Shown here in pieces: positions 9,957 through 25,200 of a DNA stretch of 64,000 nt; positions within the stretch are counted from its first letter, which is position 1; every line of letters starts with the position of its first letter. The stretch covers positions 33,947,574-34,011,573 of the forward strand of contig OX457070.1 of assembly GCA_949752795.1 (NCBI GenBank), written 5' to 3'. Below the pieces are notes generated by a model. It saw only the letters and a list, made by a program, of their open reading frames with translations. It did not search any database and was not told the DNA's origin. This DNA is from Hyperoodon ampullatus (lineage: Eukaryota > Chordata > Mammalia > Artiodactyla > Ziphiidae). Made by a program: the position numbers and the translations under genes.

Positions 9957-12900
9957 AAGGACACTACGTAATGATCAAGGGCTCGATCCAAGAAGAAGAT
10001 CTAACAATTGTTAGTATTTATGAACCCAACATAGTAGCACCTCAATACATAGGGCAGATACTAACAGCCATAAAAGGGGAAATCAACAGTAACACATTCA
10101 CAGTAGGGGACTTTAACACCCCACTTTCACCAATGGACAGATCATCCAAAATGACAATAAATACGGAAACACAAGCTATAAATGATACGTTAAACAAGAT
10201 GCACTTAATTGATATTTATAGGAAAGTCCATCCAAAAACAACAGAATACACATTGTTCTCAAGTGCTCATGGAACATTCTCAAGGATAGATCATATCTTG
10301 GGTCACAAATCAAGCCTTGTTAAATTTAAGAAAATTGAAATTGTATCAAGTACCTTTTCCGACCACAACGCAATGAGACTAGATATCAATTACAGGAAAA
10401 GATCTGTAAAAGATACAAACACATGGAGGCTAAACAATACACTACTTAATAACGAAGTGATCACTGATGAAATCAAAGGGGAAATTTTAAAATACCTAGA
10501 AACAAATAACAATGGAGACACAACGTCCCAAAACCTATGGGATGCATCAAAAGCAGTTATAAGATGGACGTTTATAGCAATAAATCCCACCTTAAGAAAC
10601 CGGAAACATCTCGAATAAACAACCTGACCTTGTACCTAAAGCTATTAGAGAAAGAAGAAGAAAAATACCCCAAAATTAGCAGAAGGAAAGAAATCATAAA
10701 AATCAGATCAGAAATAAATGAAAAAGAAATGAAGGAAACGATACCAAAGCTCAATAAAACTAAAAGCTGGTTCTTTGAGAACATAAACAAAATTGACAAA
10801 CCATTAGCCACACTCATCAAGAAAAAAAGGGAGAAGACTCAAACCAATAGAATTAGAAATGAAAAAGGAGAAGTAACAACTGACACTGCAGAAATACAAA
10901 AGATCATGAGAGATTACTACAAGCAACTCTATGCCACTAAAATGGACAACCTGGAGGAATTGGACCAATTCTTAGAAATGCACAACCTGCCAAGACTGAA
11001 TCAGGAAGAAATAGAAAATATGCACAGACCAATCACAAACACTGAAATTGAAACTGTGATTAAAAATCTTCCAACACACAAAAGCCCAGGACCAGAGGGC
11101 TTCACAGGCAAATTGTATCGATCATTTAGAGAAGAGCTCACACGTATCCTTCTCAAACTCTTCCAAAATATAGCACAGGGAGGAACACTCCCAAGCTCAT
11201 TATACTAGGCCACCATCACCTTGATACCAAAACCAGACAAGGATGTCACAAAGAAAGAAAACTACAGGTCAATATCACTGATGAACATAGATGCACAAAT
11301 CCTCAACAAAATACTAGCAAACAGAATCCAACAGCACATTAAAAGGATCATACATCATAATCAAGTGGGGTTTCTTCCAGGAATGCAAGGATTCTTCAAT
11401 ATATGCAAATCAAACAACATCATACACCATATTAGCAAATTGAAGGAGAAAAACCATAGGATCATCTCAATAGATGCAGAGAAAGCTTTAGACAAAATTC
11501 AACACCCATTTATGATAAAAACCCTGCAGGAAGGAGGCACAGAGGGAACGTTCCTCAACATAATAAAGGCCATATATGACAAACCCACAGCCAACATCAT
11601 CCTCAATGGTGAAAAACTGAAAGCATTTCCACTAAGATCAGGAACAAGACAAGGTTGCCCACTCTCACCACTCTTATTCAACATAATTTTGGAAGGTTTA
11701 GACACAGCAATCAGAGTAGAAAAGGAAATAAAAGGAATCCAAAGCAGAAAAGAATAAGTAAAGCTGTCACTGTTTGCAGATGACATGATACTCTACATAG
11801 AGAATCCTAAAGATGCTACCAGAAAACTACTAGAGCTAATCAATGAAACTGATAAAGTAGCAGGATACAAAATTAATGCACAGAAATCTGTGGCATACCT
11901 ATACACTAATGATGAAAAATCTGAAAGTGAAATCAAGAAAACATTCCCATTTACCACTGCAACAAAAAGAATAAAATATCTAGGAATAAAGCTACCTAAG
12001 GAGACAAAAGACCTGTATGCAGAAAATTATAAGACAGTGATGAAAGAAATTAAAGGTGATACAAATAAATGGAGAGAGATACCATGTTCCTGGATTAGAA
12101 GAATCAACATTGTGAAAATGATTGTACTACCCAAAGCAATCTACAGATTCAATGAAATCCCTATCAAACTACCACTGGCATTTTTCACACAACTAGAACA
12201 AAAAATTTCACAATTTCTATGGAAACACAAAAGATCCCGAATAGCCAAAGCAATCTGGAGAACGAAACACAGAGCTCCAGGAATCAGGATCTCCGATTTC
12301 AGACTACACTACAGACCTACAGTAATCCAGACAGTATGGTACTGGCACAAAAACAGAAAGACACATCAATGGAACAGGATAGAAATCTCAGAGATAAACC
12401 CACGCACATATGGTGACCGTATCTTTGATAAGGGAGGCAGGAATGTACAATGGAGAAAGGACAGCCTCTTCAATAAGTGGTGCTGGGAAAACTGGACAGG
12501 GACACGTACAACTATGAGATTAGGTCAATCCCTAACGTGTACACAAAAATAAGCTCAAAATGGATTAAAGACCTAAATGGAAGGCCTGAAACTATCAAAC
12601 TCTTAGAGGAAAACATAGGCAGAACTCTCTATGTCATAAATCACAGCAAGATCCTTTTTAACCCAACTCCTAGAGAAATGGAAATAAAAACAAACAAACA
12701 AAAAAACAAATGGGACCTAATGAAACTTAAAAGCCTTTGAACAGCAAAGGAAACCATAAACAAGACCAAAAGACAACCCTCAGAATGGGAGAAAATATTT
12801 GCAAATGCAGAAACAGACAAAGGAGTAATCTCCAAAATTTATGAGCAGCTCATGTAGCTCAATAGCAAAAAAACAAACAACCCAATCGAAAAATGGGCAG

Positions 12901-13503
12901 AAGACCTAAATAGACATTTCTCCAAAGAAGATATAAAGACTGCCAACAAACACATGAAAGAATGCTCAACATCATTAATCATTATAGAAATGCAAATCAA
13001 AAGTACAATCAGATATCATCTCACACCAGTCAGAATTGCCATCATCCAAAAATCTAGAAACAATAAATGCTGGAGAGGGTGTGGAGGAAAGGGAACACTC
13101 TTGCACTGCTGGTGGGAATGTGAATTGGTACAGCCACTATGGAGAACAGTATGGAGGTTCCGGAAAAATCTACAAGTAGAACTACCATATGACCCGGCAA
13201 TCCCACTACTGGGCATATACCCTGAGAAAACCATAATTCAGAAAGAGTCATGTTCCAAAATGTTCATTGCAGATCTACTTTACAATAGCCCGGAGATGGA
13301 AACAACCTAAGTGTCCATCATCCGATGAATGGATAAAGAAGATGTGGCACATATATACAATGGAATATTATGCAGCCATGAAAAGAAATGAAATTGAACT
13401 ATTTGTAATCAGGTGGATAGACCTTGAGTCTGTCATACAGAGTGAAGCAAGCCAGAAAGAGAAAGACAAATACCATATGCTAACACATATATATGGAAGT
13501 TAA
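9957..13503 (+). pseudogene. L1 ORF2 remnant of U3
   Basis: Endonuclease remnant 9971-10618 with SDH kept; linker 10537-11208; RT core split by a private TAA at 11755-11757 (Glu codon elsewhere) just before FADD, giving 11221-11757 and 11758-12552; C-terminal stretches end at 12740, then 12954-13310 and 13267-13503. Confidence 0.93.
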
Positions 13504-13856
13504 GAAAAAAAAAATATCATGAAGAACCAGGGGTAAAACAGGAATAAAGACACAGACCTACTTGAGAATGGACTTGAGGATATGGGGAGGGGGAAGGGTA
13601 AGCTGTGACAAAGTGAGACAGAGGCATGGACATATATATACACTACCAAACATAATGTAGATAGCTAGTGGGAAGCAGCCACATAGCACAGGGAGATCAG
13701 CTCGGTGCTTTGTGACCGAATGGAGGGGTGGGATAGGGATGGTGGGAGGGAGGGAGATGCAAGAGGGAAGGGATATGGGAACAGATGTATATGTATAACT
13801 GATTCACTGTGTTATAAAGCAGAAACTAATTTTAAGAAAACATTTTACAAAAAAAT
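9957..13856 (+). mobile_element. Unit U3, transitional A-to-B unit
   Basis: 3,900 bp. The 5' half is A-type ([19 protein letters not shown] and an intact SDH motif). The 3' half has B-type features: [23 protein letters not shown] and TAG at the CAG/TAG site near 12855. Private changes are frequent ([21 protein letters not shown], an extra stop at 11755-11757), so this unit looks like a subtype boundary. G-rich tract at 13725-13754. Confidence 0.94.
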
Positions 13857-16800
13857 AAGGACACTACGTAATGATCAAGGGCTCGATCCAAGAAGAAGAT
13901 CTAACAATTGTAAGTATTTATGAACCCAACATAGGAGCACCTCAATACATAGGGCAGATACTAACAGCCATAAAAGGGGAAATCGACAGTAACACATTCA
14001 CAGTAGGGGACTTTAACACCCCACTTTCACCAATGGACAGATCATCCAAAATCAAAATAAATACGGAAACACAAGCTTTAAATGATACATTAAACAAGAT
14101 GTACTTAATTGATATTTATAGGAAAGTCCATCCAAAAACAACAGAATACACATTGTTCTCAAGTGCTCATGGAACATTCTCAAGGATAGATCATATCTTG
14201 GGTCACAAATAAAGCCTTGTTAAATTTAAGAAAATTGAAATTGTATCAAGTACCTTTTCCTAACACAACGCAATGACACTAGATATCAATTACAGGAAAA
14301 GATCTGTAAAAGATACAAACACATGGAGGCTAAACAATACACTACTTAATAACGAAGTGATCACTGATGAAATCAAAGGGGAAATTTTAAATTACCTAGA
14401 AACAAATAACAATGGAGACACAACGACCCTAAACCTATGGGATGCATCAAAAGCAGTTATAATAGGGACGTTTATAGCAATAAATCCCACCTTAAGAAAC
14501 AGGAAACATCTCGAATAAACAAACTGACCTTGCACCTAAAGCTATTAGAGAAAGAAGAAGAAAAATACCCCAAAATTAGCAGAAGGAAAGAAATCATAAA
14601 AATCAGATCAGAAATAAATGAAAAAGAAATGAAGGAAACGATACCAAAGCTCAATAAAACTAAAAGCTGGTTCTTTGAGAACATAAACAAAATTGACAAA
14701 CCATTAGCCACACTCACCAAGAAAAAAAGGGAGAAGACTCAAACCAATAGAATGAGAAATGAAAAAGGAGAAGTAACAACTGACATTGCAGAAATACAAA
14801 AGATCATGAGAGATTACTACAAGCAACTCTATGCCACTAAAATGGACAACCTGGAGGAATTGGACCAATTCTTAGAAATGCACAACCTGCCAAGACTGAA
14901 TCAGGAAGAAATAGAAAATATGAACAGACCAATCACAAACACTGAAATTGAAACTGTGATTAAAAATCTTCCAACACACAAAAGCCCAGGACCAGAGGGC
15001 TTCACAGGCAAATTGTATCGATCATTTAGAGAAGAGCTCACACGTATCCTTCTCAAACTCTTCCAAAATATAGCACAGGGAGGAACACTCCCAAGCTCAT
15101 TATACTAGGCCACCATCACCTTGATACCAAAACCAGACAAGGATGTCACAAAGAAAGAAAACTACAGGTCAATATCACTGATGAACATAGATGCACAAAT
15201 CCTCAACAAAATACTAGCAAACAGAATCCAACAGCACATTAAAAGGATCATACATCATAATCAAGTGGGGTTCCTTCCAGGAATGCAAGGATTCTTCAAT
15301 ATATGCAAATCAATCAACGTCATACACCATATTAGCAAATTGAAGGAGAAACACCAGAGGATCATCTCAATAGATGCAGAGAAAGCTTTGGACAAAATTC
15401 AACACCCATTTATGATAAAAACCCTGCAGGAAGGAGGCACAGAGGGAACTTTCCTCAACATAATAAAGGCCATATATGACAAGCCCACAGCCAACATCAT
15501 CCTCAATGGTGAAAAACTGAAAGCATTTCCACTAAGATCAGGAACAAGACAAGGTTGCCCACTCTCACCACTCTTATTCAACATAATTTTGGAAGTTTTA
15601 GACACAGCAATCAGAGTAGAAAAGGAAATAAAAGGAATCCAAAGCGGAAAAGAAGAAGTAAAGCTGTCACTGTTTGCAGATGACATGATACTCTACATAG
15701 AGTATCCTAAAGATGCTACCAGAAAACTACTAGAGCTAATCAATGAAATTGATAAAGTAGCAGGATACAAAATTAATGCACAGAAATCTGTGGCATTCCT
15801 ATACGCTAATGATGAAAAATCTGAAAGTGAAATCAAGAAAACATTCCCATTTACCACTGCAACAAAAAGAATAAAATATCTAGGAATAAAGCTACCTAAG
15901 GAGACAAAAGACCTATATGCAGAAAATTATAAGACAGTGATGAAAGAAATTAAAGGTGATACAAATAGATGGAGAGAGATACCATGTTCCTGGATTAGAA
16001 GAATCAACATTGTGAAAATGATTGTACTACCCAAAGCAATCTACAGATTCAATGCAATCCCTATCAAACTACCACTGGCATTTTTCACACAACTAGAACA
16101 AAAAATTTCACAATTTCTATGGAAACACAAAAGATCCCGAATAGTCAAAGCAATCTGGAGAACGAAACACAGAGCTCCAGGAATCAGGCTCTCCGATTTC
16201 ACACTATACTACAGAGCTACAGTAATCCAGACAGTATGGTACTGGCACAAAAACAGAAAGACACATCAATGGAACAGGATAGAAATCTCAGAGATAAACC
16301 CACGCACATATGGTGACCGTATCTTTGATAAAGGAGGCAGGAACGTACAGTGGAGAAAGGACAGCCTCTTCAATAAGTGGTGCTGGGAAAACTGGACAGG
16401 GACACGTACAACTATGAGATTAGGTCAATCCCTAACGTGTACACAAAAATAAGCTCAAAATGGATTAAAGACCTAAATGGAAGGCCTGAAACTATCAAAC
16501 TCTTAGAGGAAAACATAGGCAGAACTCTCTATGTCATAAATCACAGCAAGATCCTTTTTAACCCAACTCCTAGAGAAATGGAAATAAAAACAAACAAAAA
16601 AAAAACAAATGGGACCTAATGAAACTTAAAAGCCTTTGAACAGCAAAGGAAACCATAAACAAGACCAAAAGACAACCCTCAGAATGGGAGAAAATATTTG
16701 CAAATGCAGAAACAGACAAAGGAGTAATCTCCAAAATTTATGAGCAGCTCATGTAGCTCAATAGCAAACAAACAAACAACCCAATCGAAAAATGGGCAGA

Positions 16801-17402
16801 AGACCTAAATAGACATTTCTCCAAAGAAGATATAAAGACTGCCAACAAACACATGAAAGAATGCTCAACATCATTAATCATTATAGAAATGCAAATCAAA
16901 AGTACAATCAGATATCATCTCACACCAGTCAGAATTGCCATCATCCAAAAATCTAGAAACAATAAATGCTGGAGAGGGTGTGGAGAAAAGGGAACACTCT
17001 TGCACTGCTGGTGGGAATGTGAATTGGTACAGCCACTATGGAGAACAGTATGGAGGTTCCGGAAAAACCTACAAGTAGAACTACCATATGACCCGGCAAT
17101 CCCACTACTGGGCATATACCCTGAGAAAACCATAATTCAGAAAGAGTCATGTTCCAAAATGTTCATTGCAGATCTACTTTACAATAGCCCGGAGATGGAA
17201 ACAACCTAAGTGTCCATCATCCGATGAATGGATAAAGAAGATGTGGCACATATATACAATGGAATATTACGCAGCCATGAAAAGAAATGAAATTGAACTA
17301 TTTGTAATCAGGTGGATAGACCTTGAGTCTGTCATACAGAGTGAAGCAAGCCAGAAAGAGAAAGACAAATACCATATGCTAACACATATATATGGAAGTT
17401 AA
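13857..17402 (+). pseudogene. L1 ORF2 remnant of U4
   Basis: Endonuclease remnant carries two stops: TAA at 14210-14212 (Ser codon elsewhere) and the common TAA in the SDH motif. Later stretches: 14273-14518, 14437-15108, RT core 15121-16452 (443 codons, FADD present), 16377-16619 (ends in the A-tract frame), 16853-17209, 17166-17402. A TAG near 16753 adds a break in the C-terminal segment. Confidence 0.93.
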
Positions 17403-17755
17403 GAAAAAAAAAATGTCATGAAGAACCAGGGGTAAAACAGGAATAAAGACACAGACCTACTTGAGAATGGACTTGAGGATATGGGGAGGGGGAAGGGTAA
17501 GCTGTGACAAAGTGAGACAGAGGCATGGACATATATATACACTACCAAACATAATGTAGATAGCTAGTGGGAAGCAGCCACATAGCACAGGGAGATCAGC
17601 TCGGTGCTTTGTGACCGAATGGAGGGGTGGGATAGGGATGGTGGGAGGGAGGGAGATGCAAGAGGGAAGGGATATGGGAACAGATGTATATGTATAACTG
17701 ATTCACTGTGTTATAAAGCAGAAACTAATTTTAAGAAAAAATTTTACAAAAAAAT
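13857..17755 (+). mobile_element. Unit U4, subtype B (5' haplotype B1)
   Basis: 3,899 bp. First full B-type unit: NYLE, TLNLW, AVIIGTF, LATLTKKK, MYLIDIY, YPKD and TLYYRATV. Its 5' half has Gln-Tyr, Lys-Met-Tyr, Val-His-Pro and LET markers (B1). It shares three variants with distant U9: a TAA at 14210-14212, Ala in YAND and an AAG Lys codon before PTANI. Private Val in RIVKAI and Ile in TDIAEI. G-rich tract at 17624-17653. Confidence 0.94.
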
Positions 17756-20700
17756 AAGGACACTACGTAATGATCAAGGGCTCGATCCAAGAAGAAGATC
17801 TAACAATTGTAAGTATTTATGAACCCAACATAGGAGCACCTCAACACATAGGGCAGATACTAACAGCCATAAAAGGGGAAATCGACAGTAACACATTCAC
17901 AGTAGGGGACTTTAACACCCCACTTTCACCAATGGACAGATCATCCAAAATCAAAATAAATACGGAAACACAAGCTTTAAATGATACATTAAACAGGATG
18001 TACTTAATTGATATTTATAGGAAATTCCATCCAAAAACAACAGAATACACATTGTTCTCAAGTGCTCATGGAACATTCTCAAGGATAGATCATATCTTGG
18101 GTCACAAATCAAGCCTTGTTAAATTTAAGAAAATTGAAATTGTATCAAGTACCTTTTCCTAACACAACGCAATGACACTAGATATCAATTACAGGAAAAG
18201 ATCTGTAAAAGATACAAACACATGGAGGCTAAACAATACACTACTTAATAACGAAGTGATCACTGATGAAATCAAAGGGGAAATTTTAAATTACCTAGAA
18301 GCAAATAACAATGGAGACACAACGACCCTAAACCTATGGGATGCATCAAAAGCAGTTATAATAGGGACGTTTATAGCAATAAATCCCACCTTAAGAAACA
18401 GGAAACATCTCGAATAAACAACCTGACCTTGCACCTAAAGCTATTAGAGAAAGAAGAAGAAAAATACCCCAAAATTAGCAGAAGGAAAGAAATCATAAAA
18501 ATCAGATCAGAAATAAATGAAAAAGAAATGAAGGAAACGATACCAAAGCTCAATAAAACTAAAAGCTGGTTCTTTGAGAACATAAACAAAATTGACAAAC
18601 CATTAGCCACACTCACCAAGAAAAAAAGGGAGAAGACTCAAACCAATAGAATTAGAAATGAAAAAGGAGAAGTAACAACTGACACTGCAGAAATACAAAA
18701 GATCATGAGAGATTACTACAAGCAACTCTATGCCACTAAAATGGACAACCTGGAGGAATTGGACCAATTCTTAGAAATGCACAACCTACCAAGACTGAAT
18801 CAGGAAGAAATAGAAAATATGAACAGACCAATCACAAACACTGAAATTGAAACTGTGATTAAAAATCTTCCAACACACAAAAGCCCAGGACCAGAGGGCT
18901 TCACAGGCAAATTGTATCGATCATTTAGAGAAGAGCTCACACGTATCCTTCTCAAACTCTTCCAAAATATAGCACAGGGAGGAACACTCCCAAGCTCATT
19001 ATACTAGGCCACCATCACCTTGATACCAAAACCAGACAAGGATGTCACAAAGAAAGAAAACTACAGGTCAATATCACTGATGAACATAGATGCACAAATC
19101 CTCAACAAAATACTAGCAAACAGAATCCAACAGCACATTAAAAGGATCATACATCATAATCAAGTGGGGTTTCTTCCAGGAATGCAAGGATTCTTCAATA
19201 TATGCAAATCAATCAACGTCATACACCATATTAGCAAATTGAAGGAGAAACACCAGAGGATCATCTCAATAGATGCAGAGAAAGCTTTGGACAAAATTCA
19301 ACACCCATTTATGATAAAAACCCTGCAGGAAGGAGGCACAGAGGGAACTTTCCTCAACATAATAAAGGCCATATATGACAAACCCACAGCCAACATCATC
19401 CTCAATGGTGAAAAACTGAAAGCATTTCCACTAAGATCAGGAACAAGACAAGGTTGCCCACTCTCACCACTCTTATTCAACATAATTTTGGAAGTTTTAG
19501 ACACAGCAATCAGAGTAGAAAAGGAAATAAAAGGAATCCAAAGCGGAAAAGAAGAAGTAAAGCTGTCACTGTTTGCAGATGACATGATACTCTACATAGA
19601 GTATCCTAAAGATGCTACCAGAAAACTACTAGAGCTAATCAATGAAATTGATAAAGTAGCAGGATACAAAATTAATGCACAGAAATCTGTGGCATTCCTA
19701 TATACTAATGATGAAAAATCTGAAAGTGAAATCAAGAAAACATTCCCATTTACCACTGCAACAAAAAGAATAAAATATCTAGGAATAAAGCTACCTAAGG
19801 AGACAAAAGACCTATATGCAGAAAATTATAAGACAGTGATGAAAGAAATTAAAGGTGATACAAATAGATGGAGAGAGATACCATGTTCCTGGATTAGAAG
19901 AATCAACATTGTGAAAATGATTGTACTACCCAAAGCAATCTACAGATTCAATGCAATCCCTATCAAACTACCACTGGCATTTTTCACACAACTAGAACAA
20001 AAAATTTCACAATTTCTATGGAAACACAAAAGATCCCGAATAGCCAAAGCAATCTGGAGAACGAAACACAGAGCTCCAGGAATCAGGCTCTCCGATTTCA
20101 CACTATACTACAGAGCTACAGTAATCCAGACAGTATGGTACTGGCACAAAAACAGAAAGACACATCAATGGAACAGGATAGAAATCTCAGAGATAAACCC
20201 ACGCACATATGGTGACCGTATCTTTGATAAAGGAGGCAGGAACGTACAGTGGAGAAAGGACAGCCTCTTCAATAAGTGGTGCTGGGAAAACTGGACAGGG
20301 ACACGTACAACTATGAGATTAGGTCAATCCCTAACGTGTACACAAAAATAAGCTCAAAATGGATTAAAGACCTAAATGGACGGCCTGAAACTATCAAACT
20401 CTTAGAGGAAAACATAGGCAGAACTCTCTATGTCATAAATCACAGCAAGATCCTTTTTAACCCAACTCCTAGAGAAATGGAAATAAAAACAAACAAAAAA
20501 AAAACAAATGGGACCTAATGAAACTTAAAAGCCTTTGAACAGCAAAGGAAACCATAAACAAGACCAAAAGACAACCCTCAGAATGGGAGAAAATATTTGC
20601 AAATGCAGAAACAGACAAAGGAGTAATCTCCAAAATTTATGAGCAGCTCATGTAGCTCAATAGCAAACAAACAAACAACCCAATCGAAAAATGGGCAGAA

Positions 20701-21301
20701 GACCTAAATAGACATTTCTCCAAAGAAGATATAAAGACTGCCAACAAACACATGAAAGAATGCTCAACATCATTAATCATTATAGAAATGCAAATCAAAA
20801 GTACAATCAGATATCATCTCACACCAGTCAGAATTGCCATCATCCAAAAATCTAGAAACAATAAATGCTGGAGAGGGTGTGGAGAAAAGGGAACACTCTT
20901 GCACTGCTGGTGGGAATGTGAATTGGTACAGCCACTATGGAGAACAGTATGGAGGTTCCGGAAAAACCTACAAGTAGAACTACCATATGACCCGGCAATC
21001 CCACTACTGGGCATATACCCTGAGAAAACCATAATTCAGAAAGAGTCATGTTCCAAAATGTTCATTGCAGATCTACTTTACAATAGCCCGGAGATGGAAA
21101 CAACCTAAGTGTCCATCATCCGATGAATGGATAAAGAAGATGTGGCACATATATACAATGGAATATTACGCAGCCATGAAAAGAAATGAAATTGAACTAT
21201 TTGTAATCAGGTGGATAGACCTTGAGTCTGTCATACAGAGTGAAGCAAGCCAGAAAGAGAAAGACAAATACCATATGCTAACACATATATATGGAAGTTA
21301 A
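17756..21301 (+). pseudogene. L1 ORF2 remnant of U5
   Basis: Open stretches 17770-18162, 18172-18417, 18336-19007, RT core 19020-20351 (FADD present), 20276-20518, 20752-21108 and 21065-21301. No unit-private stop was seen beyond those of subtype B. Confidence 0.93.
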
Positions 21302-21654
21302 GAAAAAAAAAATGTCATGAAGAACCAGGGGTAAAACAGGAATAAAGACACAGACCTACTTGAGAATGGACTTGAGGATATGGGGAGGGGGAAGGGTAAG
21401 CTGTGACAAAGTGAGACAGAGGCATGGACATATATATACACTACCAAACATAATGTAGATAGCTAGTGGGAAGCAGCCACATAGCACAGGGAGATCAGCT
21501 CGGTGCTTTGTGACCGAATGGAGGGGTGGGATAGGGATGGTGGGAGGGAGGGAGATGCAAGAGGGAAGGGATATGGGAACAGATGTATATGTATAACTGA
21601 TTCACTGTGTTATAAAGCAGAAACTAATTTTAAGAAAACATTTTACAAAAAAAT
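17756..21654 (+). mobile_element. Unit U5, subtype B (5' haplotype B2)
   Basis: 3,899 bp. The 5' half carries the linked B2 set: Gln-His (QHIGQ), Arg-Met-Tyr, Phe-His-Pro, LEA, NRIRNE and CTA in the LPRL segment. The same set occurs in U8 and U10. The 3' half shares a TAT ACT codon pair near 19700 and GGACGG near 20380 with U7. G-rich tract at 21523-21552. Confidence 0.94.
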
Positions 21655-24600
21655 AAGGACACTACGTAATGATCAAGGGCTCGATCCAAGAAGAAGATCT
21701 AACAATTGTAAGTATTTATGAACCCAACATAGGAGCACCTCAACACATAGGGCAGATACTAACAGCCATAAAAGGGGAAATCGACAGTAACACATTCACA
21801 GTAGGGGACTTTAACACCCCACTTTCACCAATGGACAGATCATCCAAAATCAAAATAAATACGGAAACACAAGCTTTAAATGATACATTAAACAAGATGT
21901 ACTTAATTGATATTTATAGGAAAGTCCATCCAAAAACAACAGAATACACATTGCTCTCAAGTGCTCATGGAACATTCTCAAGGATAGATCATATCTTGGG
22001 TCACAAATCAAGCCTTGTTAAATTTAAGAAAATTGAAATTGTATCAAGTACCTTTTCCTAACACAACGCAATGACACTAGATATCAATTACAGGAAAAGA
22101 TCTGTAAAAGATACAAACACATGGAGGCTAAACAATACACTACTTAATAACGAAGTGATCACTGATGAAATCAAAGGGGAAATTTTAAATTACCTAGAAA
22201 CAAATAACAATGGAGACACAACGACCCTAAACCTATGGGATGCATCAAAAGCAGTTATAATAGGGACGTTTATAGCAATAAATCCCACCTTAAGAAACAG
22301 GAAACATCTCGAATAAACAACCTGACCTTGCACCTAAAGCTATTAGAGAAAGAAGAAGAAAAATACCCCAAAATTAGCAGAAGGAAAGAAATCATAAAAA
22401 TCAGATCAGAAATAAATGAAAAAGAAATGAAGGAAACGATACCAAAGCTCAATAAAACTAAAAGCTGGTTCTTTGAGAACATAAACAAAATTGACAAACC
22501 ATTAGCCACACTCACCAAGAAAAAAAGGGAGAAGACTCAAACCAATAGAATGAGAAATGAAAAAGGAGAAGTAACAACTGACACTGCAGAAATACAAAAG
22601 ATCATGAGAGATTACTACAAGCAACTCTATGCCACTAAAATGGACAACCTGGAGGAATTGGACCAATTCTTAGAAATGCACAACCTGCCAAGACTGAATC
22701 AGGAAGAAATAGAAAATATGAACAGACCAATCACAAACACTGAAATTGAAACTGTGATTAAAAATCTTCCAACACACAAAAGCCCAGGACCAGAGGGCTT
22801 CACAGGCAAATTGTATCGATCATTTAGAGAAGAGCTCACACGTATCCTTCTCAAACTCTTCCAAAATATAGCACAGGGAGGAACACTCCCAAGCTCATTA
22901 TACTAGGCCACCATCACCTTGATACCAAAACCAGACAAGGATGTCACAAAGAAAGAAAACTACAGGTCAATATCACTGATGAACATAGATGCAAAAAAAC
23001 TCAACAAAATACTAGCAAACAGAATCCAACAGCACATTAAAAGGATCATACATCATAATCAAGTGGGGTTTCTTCCAGGAATGCAAGGATTCTTCAATAT
23101 ATGCAAATCAATCAACGTCATACACCATATTAGCAAATTGAAGGAGAAACACCAGAGGATCATCTCAATAGATGCAGAGAAAGCTTTGGACAAAATTCAA
23201 CACCCATTTATGATAAAAACCCTGCAGGAAGGAGGCACAGAGGGAACTTTCCTCAACATAATAAAGGCCATATATGACAAACCCACAGCCAACATCATCC
23301 TCAATGGTGAAAAACTGAAAGCATTTCCACTAAGATCAGGAACAAGACAAGGTTGCCCACTCTCACCACTCTTATTCAACATAATTTTGGAAGTTTTAGA
23401 CACAGCAATCAGAGTAGAAAAGGAAATAAAAGGAATCCAAAGCGGAAAAGAAGAAGTAAAGCTGTCACTGTTTGCAGATGACATGATACTCTACATAGAG
23501 TATCCTAAAGATGCTACCAGAAAACTACTAGAGCTAATCAATGAAATTGATAAAGTAGCAGGATACAAAATTAATGCACAGAAATCTGTGGCATTCCTAT
23601 ACACTAATGATGAAAAATCTGAAAGTGAAATCAAGAAAACATTCCCATTTACCACTGCAACAAAAAGAATAAAATATCTAGGAATAAAGCTACCTAAGGA
23701 GACAAAAGACCTATATGCAGAAAATTATAAGACAGTGATGAAAGAAATTAAAGGTGATACAAATAGATGGAGAGAGATACCATGTTCCTGGATTAGAAGA
23801 ATCAACATTGTGAAAATGATTGTACTACCCAAAGCAATCTACAGATTCAATGCAATCCCTATCAAACTACCACTGGCATTTTTCACACAACTAGAACAAA
23901 AAATTTCACAATTTCTATGGAAACACAAAAGATCCCGAATAGCCAAAGCAATCTGGAGAACGAAACACAGAGCTCCAGGAATCAGGCTCTCCGATTTCAC
24001 ACTATACTACAGAGCTACAGTAATCCAGACAGTATGGTACTGGCACAAAAACAGAAAGACACATCAATGGAACAGGATAGAAATCTCAGAGATAAACCCA
24101 CGCACATATGGTGACCGTATCTTTGATAAAGGAGGCAGGAACGTACAGTGGAGAAAGGACAGCCTCTTCAATAAGTGGTGCTGGGAAAACTGGACAGGGA
24201 CACGTACAACTATGAGATTAGGTCAATCCCTAACGTGTACACAAAAATAAGCTCAAAATGGATTAAAGACCTAAATGGAAGGCCTGAAACTATCAAACTC
24301 TTAGAGGAAAACATAGGCAGAACTCTCTATGTCATAAATCACAGCAAGATCCTTTTTAACCCAACTCCTAGAGAAATGGAAATAAAAACAAACAAAAAAA
24401 AAACAAATGGGACCTAATGAAACTTAAAAGCCTTTGAACAGCAAAGGAAACCATAAACAAGACCAAAAGACAACCCTCAGAATGGGAGAAAATATTTGCA
24501 AATGCAGAAACAGACAAAGGAGTAATCTCCAAAATTTATGAGCAGCTCATGTAGCTCAATAGCAAACAAACAAACAACCCAATCGAAAAATGGGCAGAAG

Positions 24601-25200
24601 ACCTAAATAGACATTTCTCCAAAGAAGATATAAAGACTGCCAACAAACACATGAAAGAATGCTCAACATCATTAATCATTATAGAAATGCAAATCAAAAG
24701 TACAATCAGATATCATCTCACACCAGTCAGAATTGCCATCATCCAAAAATCTAGAAACAATAAATGCTGGAGAGGGTGTGGAGAAAAGGGAACACTCTTG
24801 CACTGCTGGTGGGAATGTGAATTGGTACAGCCACTATGGAGAACAGTATGGAGGTTCCGGAAAAACCTACAAGTAGAACTACCATATGACCCGGCAATCC
24901 CACTACTGGGCATATACCCTGAGAAAACCATAATTCAGAAAGAGTCATGTTCCAAAATGTTCATTGCAGATCTACTTTACAATAGCCCGGAGATGGAAAC
25001 AACCTAAGTGTCCATCATCCGATGAATGGATAAAGAAGATGTGGCACATATATACAATGGAATATTACGCAGCCATGAAAAGAAATGAAATTGAACTATT
25101 TGTAATCAGGTGGATAGACCTTGAGTCTGTCATACAGAGTGAAGCAAGCCAGAAAGAGAAAGACAAATACCATATGCTAACACATATATATGGAAGTTAA
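21655..25200 (+). pseudogene. L1 ORF2 remnant of U6
   Basis: Open stretches 21669-22061, 22071-22316, 22235-22906, RT core 22919-24250 (FADD present, Lys-Lys-Leu near its start), 24175-24417, 24651-25007 and 24964-25200. Confidence 0.93.
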